Shown: piece after piece, positions 8,399 through 16,322 of the stretch | Layout: each line of letters begins with the position of its first letter | Position numbering within the stretch: the stretch's first letter is position 1 | NCBI RefSeq assembly: GCF_001435525.1 | Contig: NZ_AZDP01000053.1 | Coordinates: 55,167-91,322 of the forward strand | Origin: Levilactobacillus koreensis JCM 16448 | GTDB taxonomy: Bacteria; Bacillota; Bacilli; Lactobacillales; Lactobacillaceae | Direction of reading: 5' to 3' | Length of the DNA: 36,156 bases | Position numbers and translations under genes: made by a program | Notes under the pieces: model-generated | Told to the model about the DNA's origin: nothing | Seen by the model: the letters and a program-made list of their open reading frames with translations, nothing else | Database searches by the model: none

Positions 8399-8584
8399 CT
8401 AGACGCGGGTTACTTTACCTGATTTCAAAGTCCGAGCCGAAATCCAGACCTTTTTCGGCTTACCGTCCACCAAGATGCGAACTTTTTGTAAGTTCGGCTT
8501 CCAAGCGCGACGACTTGAATTCAAAGCGTGGGAACGCTTGTTACCGAAGCGAGTCCGCTTACCGTTGAGAAAATCCTTTGCCAT
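8399..8584 (-). CDS. rpmB: 50S ribosomal protein L28
   Basis: Small basic ribosomal protein of 61 residues, starting [20 protein letters not shown] and ending in [14 protein letters not shown], typical of lactobacilli. It lacks the two CxxC zinc motifs of the cysteine-containing L28 form, so it is a C-minus version. A strong AAAGGAGGG binding site lies upstream on the minus strand. It is divergent from the Asp23-like gene, as in Bacillus, where rpmB stands opposite yloU. Confidence 0.96.
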   Translation of the reverse strand: MAKDFLNGKRTRFGNKRSHALNSSRRAWKPNLQKVRILVDGKPKKVWISARTLKSGKVTRV

Positions 8585-8618
8585 GGCGTAAACCCTCCTT
8601 TATGGATTCATTACTTTT

Positions 8619-8635
8619 AAAAAGCAGTGCTTTTT
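8619..8635 (-). other. Small hairpin in the rpmB leader
   Basis: AAAAAGC and GCTTTTT flank a 3-base loop in the leader of rpmB, 35 bases before the start codon. The stem is mostly A-T, so it could act only as a weak attenuator, or not at all. Confidence 0.3.
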
Positions 8636-8816
8636 ACTCACCTGACTAATTTACCATACTCTTTTGCGGAACGCAATGTTTTCTTTCAAGGAAATTTACT
8701 TGACACTCATTTACCGTCATGACGTGCATTTGGGAGTTCCTATTTCTATTTTAGCGTAGGTTGTGGTAAGATTAATTTCTGTTAAGATTCTATTTTCAGA
8801 TAAGGAGGCTATTTCC

Positions 8817-9179
8817 ATGGCCGTAAAGATTAAGACTCAGTACGGAACAATTGATATTACCAATGAAGTGATTGCGACCGTTGTTGGGGGTGCCGCGACT
8901 GATAATTATGGTGTCGTGGGCATGGCAAGCAAGAATCAGATTCGGGACAACGTCAATGATATTTTGCGTCGCGAGAACTATGCGCGCGGCGTGGTTGTTC
9001 GCCAAGAGGAAAATGGGGTTGCTATCGACGTCTACGTGATCGTTAGTTACGGAACCAAGATTTCCGAAGTCTCACGTAACGTTCAATCTAAAGTCAAATA
9101 TAACCTAGAAACAATGTTGGGAGTTACTGCTAACTCCGTTAACGTCATTGTTCAAGGGGTGCGGGTGTTGGCTGATTAG
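8817..9179 (+). CDS. Asp23/Gls24 family envelope stress protein (YloU-like)
   Basis: A 120-residue Asp23-domain protein, the only domain present. Family features include the early GTIDITNEVIATVVGGAA, GVVGMAS and the C-terminal VNVIVQGVRV. Asp23/YloU proteins are cytoplasmic and membrane-associated, linked to cell-envelope homeostasis; the exact function is not settled. ATG 8817 is chosen because AAGGAGG lies 8 bases before it, although the frame stays open further upstream. It precedes fakA by 32 bases, the same pairing as yloU-yloV in Bacillus. Confidence 0.93.
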   Translation: MAVKIKTQYGTIDITNEVIATVVGGAATDNYGVVGMASKNQIRDNVNDILRRENYARGVVVRQEENGVAIDVYVIVSYGTKISEVSRNVQSKVKYNLETMLGVTANSVNVIVQGVRVLAD

Positions 9180-9211
9180 CCAGACGTACTGAAATCAAGG
9201 AGGATACTTAG

Positions 9212-10903
9212 TTGAAAGTAACAGAAATTACTAATCTTGAGTTTGGTAAGATGGTCCAAGCCGCCTCGCAAAAGCTAAACCAAAATGCTGATTTTATTAA
9301 CTCACTGAACGTGTTCCCAGTTCCAGATGGGGATACCGGGACCAACATGAGCCTGTCGCTTCAAAGTGGGGCCAAGTACGAACGGGATGCTGACAGCACC
9401 GCCGTTGGGACCTTAGCAACTGCTCTAGCTAAAGGGTTGCTGATGGGTGCTCGGGGAAATTCTGGGGTTATTTTATCTCAAATTTTCCGGGGCTTCTCCA
9501 AAAAGTTAGCGGATAAAGAAACGCTGACCGCCCAAGATTTGGCCGATGGCTTCGCTGCCGGGGCTGAGACCGCCTATAAGGCCGTTATGAAGCCCACTGA
9601 GGGAACTATCCTCACCGTCGTTCGCGAAGGTGCTCAGGCCGGCTTAAATGCGGCTAAGAAGTCCGATGATGTTTTAGTTGTCATGGATGCCGTCTACGAA
9701 GCAGCCAAGGCCGCTTTAGCAACGACACCGGACCTCTTACCCGTCTTGAAGCAGGTCGGCGTTGTTGATTCCGGTGGCCAAGGGTTGACCTTTGTGCTGG
9801 AATCCTTCAACGACTCCCTGAATGGCCGTGTTGCCGAAGAGGGCGACTATAAGCCAGACGATGCTGAAATGGACGAAATGATCGATGCTGCCCATCACCA
9901 AAGTGTGCAAGGGAAGCTTGATCCAGACAGTATCAAGTACGGGTACTGTACTGAAATCATGGTGCGCATCGGCCGTGGAAAGCAAATTCAACACGATTTT
10001 GACTACGATACGTTCTATAAGTATTTAGCCGGTCTCGGGGATTCTTTGCTCATGGTCAATGACGAAGAAATTGTTAAAGTCCACGTTCACACGGAACATC
10101 CTGGGAAAGTTATTGCCTGGGGTCAAGAGTTTGGTGACCTAGCGAAGGTTAAGGTCGACAACATGCGGATGCAACAAGAGACCATCATGGAACACGATGA
10201 AGAGACTGCTGCAGATGCTAGTGCCGTTGCAACCGCCGAAGAACCAGCCGATACAGCGATCATTGCGATTGCTGCCGGTGATGGCTTAGCGACGCTCTTT
10301 AAGAGCCTTGGTGTCACGCACATGGTCAATGGTGGTCAAACCATGAACCCAAGTACGCAAGACATCGTGGACGCTATCAACCAGAGTAAGGCTAAGCGTG
10401 CCATCGTCTTACCAAACAATAAAAACATCTTCTTGGCCGCTGAACAAGCCGCTAAGGTTGCCGATGTGCCAGCCGTAATCGTGCATTCCAAGACCGTTTC
10501 CCAAGGGATGACGGCCATGCTTGGGTATAACCCCGATGCCGACCTCGCTGACAACCAGGCTGCCATGGAAGATAACCTGTCCGCCGTTAAGAGTGGTCAG
10601 GTGACGCATGCCATTCGTGACACGCAATTAGATGGCTTTGACATTAAGGAAGGCAACTTCATGGGAATCGTCGATGGGACGATCAAAGTGACCGATGCCG
10701 ACCTGTTGAAGACAGCCGTTGACATGGTGAAGACCATGCTCGACGATGAAAGCGAAATTGTGACGATTATTTATGGTGCCGACACGACGGCTGACGTTGC
10801 GGATCAATTGCAACAAGCCATCCTAGCACTAGATGATGAATTAGAAACGGAAGTTCACGAAGGGGACCAACCGGTTTATCCATTCCTGATTTCGGTTGAA
10901 TAG
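9212..10903 (+). CDS. fakA: Fatty acid kinase ATP-binding subunit FakA (DhaL domain)
   Basis: Phosphorylates fatty acids bound to a FakB (DegV-type) partner, feeding exogenous fatty acids into phospholipid synthesis through acyl phosphate. The N-terminal DhaL kinase domain (about 8-200) contains the Mg-ATP motif NVFPVPDGDTGTNMSL and GARGNSGVILSQIF. The middle and C-terminal parts (about 220-563) match the YloV family. The start is TTG at 9212, supported by CAAGGAGG 8 bases upstream and by the family N-terminus MKVTEITN. Linkage with plsX, which makes and uses acyl phosphate, fits the function. No FakB gene is in the window. Confidence 0.93.
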   Translation: MKVTEITNLEFGKMVQAASQKLNQNADFINSLNVFPVPDGDTGTNMSLSLQSGAKYERDADSTAVGTLATALAKGLLMGARGNSGVILSQIFRGFSKKLADKETLTAQDLADGFAAGAETAYKAVMKPTEGTILTVVREGAQAGLNAAKKSDDVLVVMDAVYEAAKAALATTPDLLPVLKQVGVVDSGGQGLTFVLESFNDSLNGRVAEEGDYKPDDAEMDEMIDAAHHQSVQGKLDPDSIKYGYCTEIMVRIGRGKQIQHDFDYDTFYKYLAGLGDSLLMVNDEEIVKVHVHTEHPGKVIAWGQEFGDLAKVKVDNMRMQQETIMEHDEETAADASAVATAEEPADTAIIAIAAGDGLATLFKSLGVTHMVNGGQTMNPSTQDIVDAINQSKAKRAIVLPNNKNIFLAAEQAAKVADVPAVIVHSKTVSQGMTAMLGYNPDADLADNQAAMEDNLSAVKSGQVTHAIRDTQLDGFDIKEGNFMGIVDGTIKVTDADLLKTAVDMVKTMLDDESEIVTIIYGADTTADVADQLQQAILALDDELETEVHEGDQPVYPFLISVE

Positions 10904-10944
10904 TCGCTTTACCTAGAGCGCAAGCTGGCGGTAACGACAACACG

Positions 10945-10977
10945 GAGGGGTGTGGGACATTTTGTCTCATGCCCCTT
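10945..10977 (+). other. Stable hairpin after fakA
   Basis: AGGGGTGTGGGACA pairs with TGTCTCATGCCCCT around a TTTT loop. No run of T follows, so a classical intrinsic terminator is not supported; it may protect the 3' end of the message or terminate weakly. Confidence 0.5.
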
Positions 10978-10990
10978 CGCTGGTTAAATC

Positions 10991-11200
10991 TGTGTAAATT
11001 GAGCATTGCGGCCGGTGATTCCGTCTGCTGTGGGGGCCGCTTTAGACTGGAAAAGCACCAGTCTTCTCGCTCGATTTGAAGCCACACTAAAATCGTGTGT
11101 CTTCAAAGTCACCCCTGCTGTAAACTGGCCGATAAAACGCCAGCTAACACCATTTACACGGCCGGCTACATCCTTGGCCGCCTCTGGTTCAGATTGGACT
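10991..11200 (+). repeat. Family B structured repeat, copy 1
   Basis: Most diverged of the three full B copies. It keeps three hairpins: AGACTGG/CCAGTCT (11044-11064), TTTGAAG/CTTCAAA (11075-11107) with inner ACAC/GTGT, and GTAAA/TTTAC (11120-11157) with inner CTGGC/GCCAG. TGTGG near 11030 can pair with CTACA near 11168 to close the element. The loop words GCCACAC and CTAACA are shared with the other copies while the stems differ in sequence. Confidence 0.75.
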
Positions 11201-11281
11201 ATGATAAAAGCTGTGGTCATGTTATGTACCTCAAGCTAGGCAGACATCGACTCATGTGTTGCGTTGTCACTGAACGCTAAC

Positions 11282-11465
11282 GTAAGCCGAGAGGCCGCCA
11301 GATATGGGCTCAGGCGCGTCGTTCTGCTTAGGTGACGGTGATTTTCCGTCGGCTTAGCAGAAGACCAACCTTGGAGACTCGGCATTTTCGAGGCTTCAAG
11401 TTGTGTCCGCACCGTTCCAGCCCATATCTGGCGGCCGGTAAGGCGATGAGACCACTAGGTTGCCC
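11282..11465 (+). repeat. Family A structured repeat, full copy
   Basis: A perfect 18-base inverted repeat, GGCCGCCAGATATGGGCT at 11293-11310 and its complement at 11419-11436, encloses about 108 bases that fold into two hairpins. The first is TTCTGCT/AGCAGAA with inner GACGG/CCGTC; the second is CTTGGAG/CTTCAAG with inner CTCG/CGAG. About 80 percent identical to the copy at 31523-31712, with paired changes in the first hairpin. Confidence 0.85.
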
Positions 11466-11489
11466 GGGTTTAACGCTGGTACTATGTTT
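11460..11489 (+). promoter_or_regulatory. Possible recG promoter starting in repeat A
   Basis: TTGCCC, the last bases of the A repeat, and TATGTT are separated by 18 bases, about 30 bases before the recG start codon. The boxes are imperfect, so this is tentative. Confidence 0.35.
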
Positions 11490-11519
11490 GAAAAAACTTT
11501 TGAGAAGGAGGTGATCGTG

Positions 11520-13553
11520 ATGGCTAGTTTGAGTGATTCGGTGGGAATGCTGACGGGGGTCGGTCCCAAGCGGGTGCAGGCGCTGAGTGAGTTGGATATT
11601 CACAACGTTAATGACCTGCTGACGTATTTTCCTTTTCGCTATGAGGACTTGCAGGCCAAGGACCCAGAGGAGCTCACGGATCAAGCGAAGGTCACGCTGA
11701 AGGGAACCGTTGCGGCGGCTCCCGTTTTGACTCGGTTTGGGCGCAAAAAGAATCGATTGAACTTTCGCCTGTTACTCGACGAACACAACATCATTCCGGT
11801 GACCTTCTTTAACCAACCTTGGTTGCGCGATCAACTGGAGGTTGGCGCCGAGATTGTCGTTTATGGGCGTTATGATGCCAAACGACAAAGTTTAGCGGGG
11901 ATGAAGATTCTCGCTAGTGCGGATAATGCAATGGGGTCAATCTACCCGGCTAATAAGGAAATTCGCCAGGCCACCATCAAAAAGCTGGTGCAGGCGGCCT
12001 ATGATCTTTACGCACCGGTCATCGTGGATCTGATTCCAGAGCCTTTGCGGGAACAGTACCGGTTATTGCACCGCCACCAGATGATTCACGACATGCACTT
12101 TCCAGCAAACGATGCGGCAGCTCAAGCGGCACGGCGAACGGCTAAATTCGAGGAGTTTTACTTATTCGAGTTGCGGCTACAGATTGTGAAGCAGCAAGAT
12201 CACACGTTACACGGTCAAGCGTTTGCCTATAATCTGCCACAGCTCAAGGCCTTTATTGACTCACTCCCTTACGAGTTGACGACTGCCCAGAAGCGAGTGG
12301 TCAATGAGATTTGTTTTGATCTGAAGCGGCCAATTCATATGAACCGTCTCCTGCAAGGGGATGTGGGGAGTGGAAAAACGGTGGTCGCGGCCATTGCAAT
12401 GTACGCGGCGATCACGGCGGGGGCTCAGGCCGCATTGATGGCGCCCACCGAAATTTTAGCCGAGCAACACGCCAATAATTTAGCGAAATTGTTCGATGGG
12501 TTCCCGGTCAACGTGGCGTTGCTGACTGGGGCGACCAAGCCAGCGGCGAGAAAGACCCTCTTGCCCCAGATCGCTAACGGTGAGGTGAATCTGCTGATTG
12601 GGACGCACGCGCTGATTCAACCAGAAGTGGCTTACCACCATCTGGGCCTTGCGGTAATCGATGAACAACACCGCTTCGGGGTCAACCAGCGACAAGCACT
12701 GCGTGAAAAGGGGCAACAGCCCGACGTCTTAGCGATGACGGCGACCCCAATCCCCCGGACACTGGCGATTACGGCGTATGGTGAGATGGATGTATCGGTC
12801 ATCAATGAACTGCCGGCTGGTCGGCAACCGATTCGAACGACCTGGATTCGCAGCAATCAAGTGGATGCTACACTACGTCAGGTCAAGGCCGAGCTCAGCA
12901 GTGGGTCGCAGGCCTACGTGGTCACCCCGTTGATCGAAGAGTCCGAGGCCGTTGACATGAAGAATGCCGAGGCCATTTACGCGCGGTTCAAGGAAGAATT
13001 TGAACCCACTTATAAGGTTGGCTTGCTTCACGGACGGATGAAAAATGACGAAAAAAATGCCATCATGGCCGCCTTTAAAGCCAACGAATTTCAAGTTTTG
13101 GTGGCCACAACGGTGATCGAGGTCGGGGTCGATGTGCCGAATGCGACACTGATGATGATCTACGATGCCGATCACTTTGGCCTGGCTCAGCTGCATCAGT
13201 TGCGGGGCCGAGTCGGCCGGGGGAAGAAGGCTTCCGCTTGTATTTTAGTGGCGGACCCGAAGAACCAGTTGGCTATTGAGCGGATGACGACGATGACCAG
13301 TACCAACGACGGCTTTGTTTTATCCCAAAAGGATTTGGAATTACGGGGCCCAGGTGATATTCTGGGAAGAAAGCAGTCCGGTGTGCCCGATTTCAAAGTT
13401 GGCGATCCGGTGGCCGACCTCAACGTCTTGAGTGCTGCCCAACAAGCAGCTAAGGAGACGGTCGCCGCACCGAACTGGGCAGATAAAGACGATAATTTGG
13501 CGTTGGCCGCCTTTTTGACGACGACCGCCCATCAGACTACTACGATGGATTAA
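11520..13553 (+). CDS. recG: ATP-dependent DNA helicase RecG
   Basis: Branch-migrating helicase that remodels stalled replication forks and Holliday junctions. The N-terminal wedge/OB domain binds the junction. Helicase motifs follow: GDVGSGKT (about 280-287), DEQH (about 381-384), TATPIPRT, LHGRMK, VATTVIEVGVDVP and QLRGRVGRG (about 560-568). The 677 residues match the family. ATG 11520 is preferred because AGGAGG ends 8 bases before it; GTG 11517 is adjacent, and earlier in-frame starts lie in the repeat region. plsX starts 16 bases after the stop, the order seen across Lactobacillaceae. Confidence 0.96.
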   Translation: MASLSDSVGMLTGVGPKRVQALSELDIHNVNDLLTYFPFRYEDLQAKDPEELTDQAKVTLKGTVAAAPVLTRFGRKKNRLNFRLLLDEHNIIPVTFFNQPWLRDQLEVGAEIVVYGRYDAKRQSLAGMKILASADNAMGSIYPANKEIRQATIKKLVQAAYDLYAPVIVDLIPEPLREQYRLLHRHQMIHDMHFPANDAAAQAARRTAKFEEFYLFELRLQIVKQQDHTLHGQAFAYNLPQLKAFIDSLPYELTTAQKRVVNEICFDLKRPIHMNRLLQGDVGSGKTVVAAIAMYAAITAGAQAALMAPTEILAEQHANNLAKLFDGFPVNVALLTGATKPAARKTLLPQIANGEVNLLIGTHALIQPEVAYHHLGLAVIDEQHRFGVNQRQALREKGQQPDVLAMTATPIPRTLAITAYGEMDVSVINELPAGRQPIRTTWIRSNQVDATLRQVKAELSSGSQAYVVTPLIEESEAVDMKNAEAIYARFKEEFEPTYKVGLLHGRMKNDEKNAIMAAFKANEFQVLVATTVIEVGVDVPNATLMMIYDADHFGLAQLHQLRGRVGRGKKASACILVADPKNQLAIERMTTMTSTNDGFVLSQKDLELRGPGDILGRKQSGVPDFKVGDPVADLNVLSAAQQAAKETVAAPNWADKDDNLALAAFLTTTAHQTTTMD

Positions 13554-13569
13554 GTGAGGAGATAAACTA

Positions 13570-14604
13570 ATGAAGATTGCCGTTGACGCAATGGGTGGCG
13601 ATTACGCCCCAACCGAAGTCGTAAAGGGTGTGGAATTGGCGCGCGACGCTTACCCTGATTTGGAATTTTTACTGTACGGACAAGCAGAGAAGGTTACGCC
13701 CTTACTGACCGATACCACGCGGATCACGGTGATGCCTGCACCAGAAGTGATTACAATGGAGGACGAACCCGTTCGCGCGATTCGCCGCAAGAAGCAGTCC
13801 AGCATTGTCCTGGCCGCCACGGCTGTACGCGAAGGCGAAGCAGATGCCTTTCTGTCGGCTGGAAACTCCGGTGCCGTTTTGGCAGCGGGCCTGCTGATCG
13901 TTGGCCGTATCAAGGGCATTGATCGCCCCGGTCTGACAACGACGCTCCCCGTATTACAAAAGCCGGACCAATCGAGCTTTGTGATGCTGGATGTGGGTGC
14001 TAACGCCGACACTAAGCCATTTAACGTGGTGCAGTACGCCGTTATGGGTCAGTACTACGCCCAATCCATCATGAACGTCAAGAATCCGCGGGTGGGCCTG
14101 CTAAATAACGGGACCGAAGCCGACAAGGGTGACCAAAATCACCGGGCGATTCACGATGCCTTGGCCGGGATGGATAGCATTAACTTCGTGGGCAACGTGG
14201 AATCACGGGACCTGTTAAGTGGGGTCGCCGATGTGGTCGTCACCGATGGGTTCACTGGGAACGCCACGCTCAAGGCGATTGAAGGCACAGCCTTGTCCAT
14301 GCTGAAGCTGATCAAGGGTGAAATCATGAGCGGTGGCCTCGGCGGTAAGCTGGGAGCAGCCATGTTAAAACCCGTCTTCAAAAACGTTCGGAGTGCCATG
14401 GACTACTCGCAATATGGCGGGGCTGTCTTGCTCGGCTTGAAGGCACCAGTGGTTAAGACGCACGGGTCTTCTAAGGCCGGAACCATTAAGAATACGATTG
14501 CTCAGATTCACGAGCTCTTAGAAACGCACAGCGCTGAACAGCTGGTCAGCTACTTCGACCAGCACACCGACGAAATGGCCGCTTTGAAGGAATCTTTGAA
14601 GTAG
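13570..14604 (+). CDS. plsX: Phosphate acyltransferase PlsX
   Basis: Converts acyl-ACP and phosphate to acyl phosphate, the donor used by PlsY in phosphatidic acid synthesis; a peripheral membrane enzyme. MKIAVDAMGGDYAP at the start, SAGNSGAVLAAG, MLDVGANAD and VVTDGFTGNATLK are family motifs. The 344 residues are typical. GTGAGGAGAT precedes ATG 13570. In Bacillus, fabD and fabG lie between plsX and acpP; here they are absent and a repeat-bearing gap takes their place. Confidence 0.96.
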   Translation: MKIAVDAMGGDYAPTEVVKGVELARDAYPDLEFLLYGQAEKVTPLLTDTTRITVMPAPEVITMEDEPVRAIRRKKQSSIVLAATAVREGEADAFLSAGNSGAVLAAGLLIVGRIKGIDRPGLTTTLPVLQKPDQSSFVMLDVGANADTKPFNVVQYAVMGQYYAQSIMNVKNPRVGLLNNGTEADKGDQNHRAIHDALAGMDSINFVGNVESRDLLSGVADVVVTDGFTGNATLKAIEGTALSMLKLIKGEIMSGGLGGKLGAAMLKPVFKNVRSAMDYSQYGGAVLLGLKAPVVKTHGSSKAGTIKNTIAQIHELLETHSAEQLVSYFDQHTDEMAALKESLK

Positions 14605-14652
14605 GGTCAAGTGCTAGGTGGTACTAAATGGTGTTGAAATAGCTGCGCGGCG

Positions 14653-14690
14653 GATGCCAGAGATTCCGGCTCTGATTGATGGTTGGCATC
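14653..14690 (+). repeat. Minimal derivative of family B repeat
   Basis: GCCAGAGATTCCG matches the left end of the B copy at 15000-15202, and CCGGCTCTGAT matches the right end of the copy at 31239-31436; the two are fused at CCG. GATGCCA/TGGCATC flank the unit as an inverted repeat. Confidence 0.5.
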
Positions 14691-14999
14691 ACAATCGTTT
14701 AAGACCGTAGAATCGCCTGCTTTGTAACTATTCCCTGGACGAAATTTTGCAGGATTGTTGCCTGTGGTGTGTGGCTGATGGGTTGTAGTCAGGCTTCTTC
14801 GGGGTGAATGTGTTTGTTAGTTATCCGGATAGGGTTGCCTGACCTTAGTTTAGGCATGACAGGTTATTTAGCCATGTTAACCTCGGCATCATCAAACCGG
14901 TCAGCTTCAAGCCATACGAATAAAAATATCCAGCCTGATGGCGACTATCAGACAAACTAACTTCACGTTTTAGCAAATTATCCTGGTCAACATCAGGTT

Positions 15000-15202
15000 A
15001 AAAGCCGGAGGAGGCCAGGGATGGAGCCAGCCGTGACGACGATGTTAGGCGGGGTTCTTTCCGGCTTCCATCGTGGGACGACCTCATAGACACGTGTTTT
15101 TCGTGGCTTTGAGACGAGCCCCCAGCCCGCACCTAGGCTGGAGGCGTTCCCCATGGTGGGCGGAATCTCTGGCAGCCGCGGGCGAACAACTTGTGTAACA
15201 CC
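15000..15202 (-). repeat. Family B structured repeat, copy 2 (inverted)
   Basis: On the minus strand it closely matches the copy at 31239-31436, for example ATTCCGCC, CATGGGGAACGCCTCCAGCC and GGCTGGCTCCATCCCTG. Plus-strand arms of its hairpins are CCAGCC/GGCTGG (15122-15141), CTCA/TGAG with CACG/CGTG (15083-15113), and ACGATG/CATCGT (15039-15074). The closing stem is GCCAG/CTGGC. Confidence 0.85.
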
Positions 15203-15222
15203 AAGCGGACCGATAAATTGGC

Positions 15223-15251
15223 TAGACAAGGCCGGGGAAAACGGTTAGACT
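15223..15251 (+). promoter_or_regulatory. Promoter of acpP
   Basis: TAGACA and TAGACT are separated by exactly 17 bases and placed 33 bases before the acpP start codon. They lie just outside the inverted B repeat. Confidence 0.6.
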
Positions 15252-15283
15252 ACTTATTGAATACTGTGAGTGAGGGATTATAA

Positions 15284-15535
15284 ATGACAAAAGCAGAAAT
15301 TTTTGACAAGATTGCCGATATCATCGCCGACCGGTTTGAAACGGACCGTGACGCAATCAACGAACAATTGAATTTTAAACAGGACTTGGACGCGGATTCC
15401 ATTGATTTTGTGGAATTCGTCTTGGAACTGGAAGATACCTTTGGCGCAGAAATTTCGGATGAAGATGCCGAAAAATTGAATACCATTGGTGAAGTTGTGG
15501 ACTACATTGACGCCCACCAAAATCAAGCAGAATAA
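15284..15535 (+). CDS. acpP: Acyl carrier protein
   Basis: Carries growing acyl chains on a phosphopantetheine arm for fatty acid and phospholipid synthesis. The 83-residue acidic helical protein has the modification site DADSIDFVE, with Ser39 as the attachment residue; Ile follows the Ser where Leu is more usual, a common lactobacillus variant. GAGGGAT precedes the ATG. It has its own promoter and terminator, so it is probably transcribed separately from plsX and rnc. An additional ACP in a fab cluster elsewhere is likely, judging from related genomes, but cannot be seen here. Confidence 0.95.
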   Translation: MTKAEIFDKIADIIADRFETDRDAINEQLNFKQDLDADSIDFVEFVLELEDTFGAEISDEDAEKLNTIGEVVDYIDAHQNQAE

Positions 15536-15547
15536 AGTACCAAGCGA

Positions 15548-15580
15548 GTCCGGGCCGCAACTTTTCGTCCCGGGCTTTTT
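15548..15580 (+). terminator. Rho-independent terminator after acpP
   Basis: GTCCGGG pairs with CCCGGGC (one G-U) around a 14-base loop and is followed by TTTTT. rnc begins 35 bases later, so readthrough may serve the rnc-smc-ftsY genes. Confidence 0.8.
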
Positions 15581-15614
15581 CAATCTGACTATGAAGAAAT
15601 GAGGGAATTTACGC

Positions 15615-16310
15615 GTGATTGCTGGATTAAATGAAGAATTAGCAGAAAATTTTGATATTCACTTTAAAGACCAGTCGTTACTCGACGAAGCGTTTACGCA
15701 AGCCTCGTACGTCAACGAACACCCAAATCAGGGCCTGAAGTTTTACGAACGAATCGAATTCTTAGGGGATGCCGTAATGCAGTTGGTCGTTTCCAACTAC
15801 ATTTTCCGGCGCTATCCGAAGATGCCGCAGGGACGCTTAACGCGGCTCCGGGCTGCCATGGTCAACGAACAGAGTTTTGCGAGCTTTGCGCGCGAATGCC
15901 ATTTCGACCAGTATATTCGGTTGGGTCGGGGCGAAGAAAAAGCCCAGGCTCGGCAACGTGACTCCCTGTTATGTGATATTTTCGAATCTTTTATTGGGGC
16001 ATTGTACATGGATCAGGGCTTGGACAAAGTGGTGCCGTTTGTGACGACCGTCGTTTTTCCTAAGCTTGACGAAGGCCGCTTCGATGAATTCTTTGACCAC
16101 AAGACCGAGCTCCAAGAATTGGTCCAAAAGAACGGGTCGGTCACCATCGACTATCGCTTATTGGATGAAGAAGGACCAGATAACGACCGGGCCTTCAAGG
16201 TCGCCGTTTACGTGAACGACAAGTTACTGGGGGAAGGAAACGGCCATTCCAAGAAGCACGCGGAACAAAATGCGGCGCGGCATGCGCTGGAGAATCTGAA
16301 AGAAGAGTAA
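15615..16310 (+). CDS. rnc: Ribonuclease III
   Basis: Cleaves double-stranded RNA, including rRNA precursors. The nuclease domain has the signature ERIEFLGDAV (45-54) with the metal-binding E48 and D52, and D121/E124 in CDIFESFIGALY. A double-stranded RNA-binding domain occupies about 158-229. The 231 residues are typical. The start is GTG 15615, with GAGGGA 8 bases upstream. It is followed 12 bases later by smc; rnc-smc-ftsY is a conserved Firmicutes cluster. Confidence 0.96.
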   Translation: MIAGLNEELAENFDIHFKDQSLLDEAFTQASYVNEHPNQGLKFYERIEFLGDAVMQLVVSNYIFRRYPKMPQGRLTRLRAAMVNEQSFASFARECHFDQYIRLGRGEEKAQARQRDSLLCDIFESFIGALYMDQGLDKVVPFVTTVVFPKLDEGRFDEFFDHKTELQELVQKNGSVTIDYRLLDEEGPDNDRAFKVAVYVNDKLLGEGNGHSKKHAEQNAARHALENLKEE

Positions 16311-16322
16311 GGATGACTAACG

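Larger units (their letters stand above)
10904..11519. other. Gap between fakA and recG with B and A repeats in tandem
   Basis: No gene is supported; open frames here lie across repeats and lack binding sites. It holds the hairpin at 10945-10977, a full family B copy (10991-11200), about 80 bases with no recognised signal, and a full family A copy (11282-11465). A possible recG promoter begins in the end of the A copy. Confidence 0.8.
14605..15283. other. Gap between plsX and acpP with B-type repeats
   Basis: No gene is supported. It holds a very short family B derivative (14653-14690), about 300 bases (14695-14995) with no recognised signal, an inverted full B copy (15000-15202), and the acpP promoter (15223-15251). 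Confidence 0.75.

Noticed and set aside
8671-8700. TTGACA at 8700-8705 as a -35 box for the Asp23-like gene
   Set aside because: No acceptable -10 lies 16-18 bases downstream; a TGGTAAGAT word near 8765 is too far away.
10904-11519. CRISPR array or tRNA cluster in the repeat-rich gaps
   Set aside because: The repeats are long, few, diverged and not regularly spaced, and no cloverleaf was seen.
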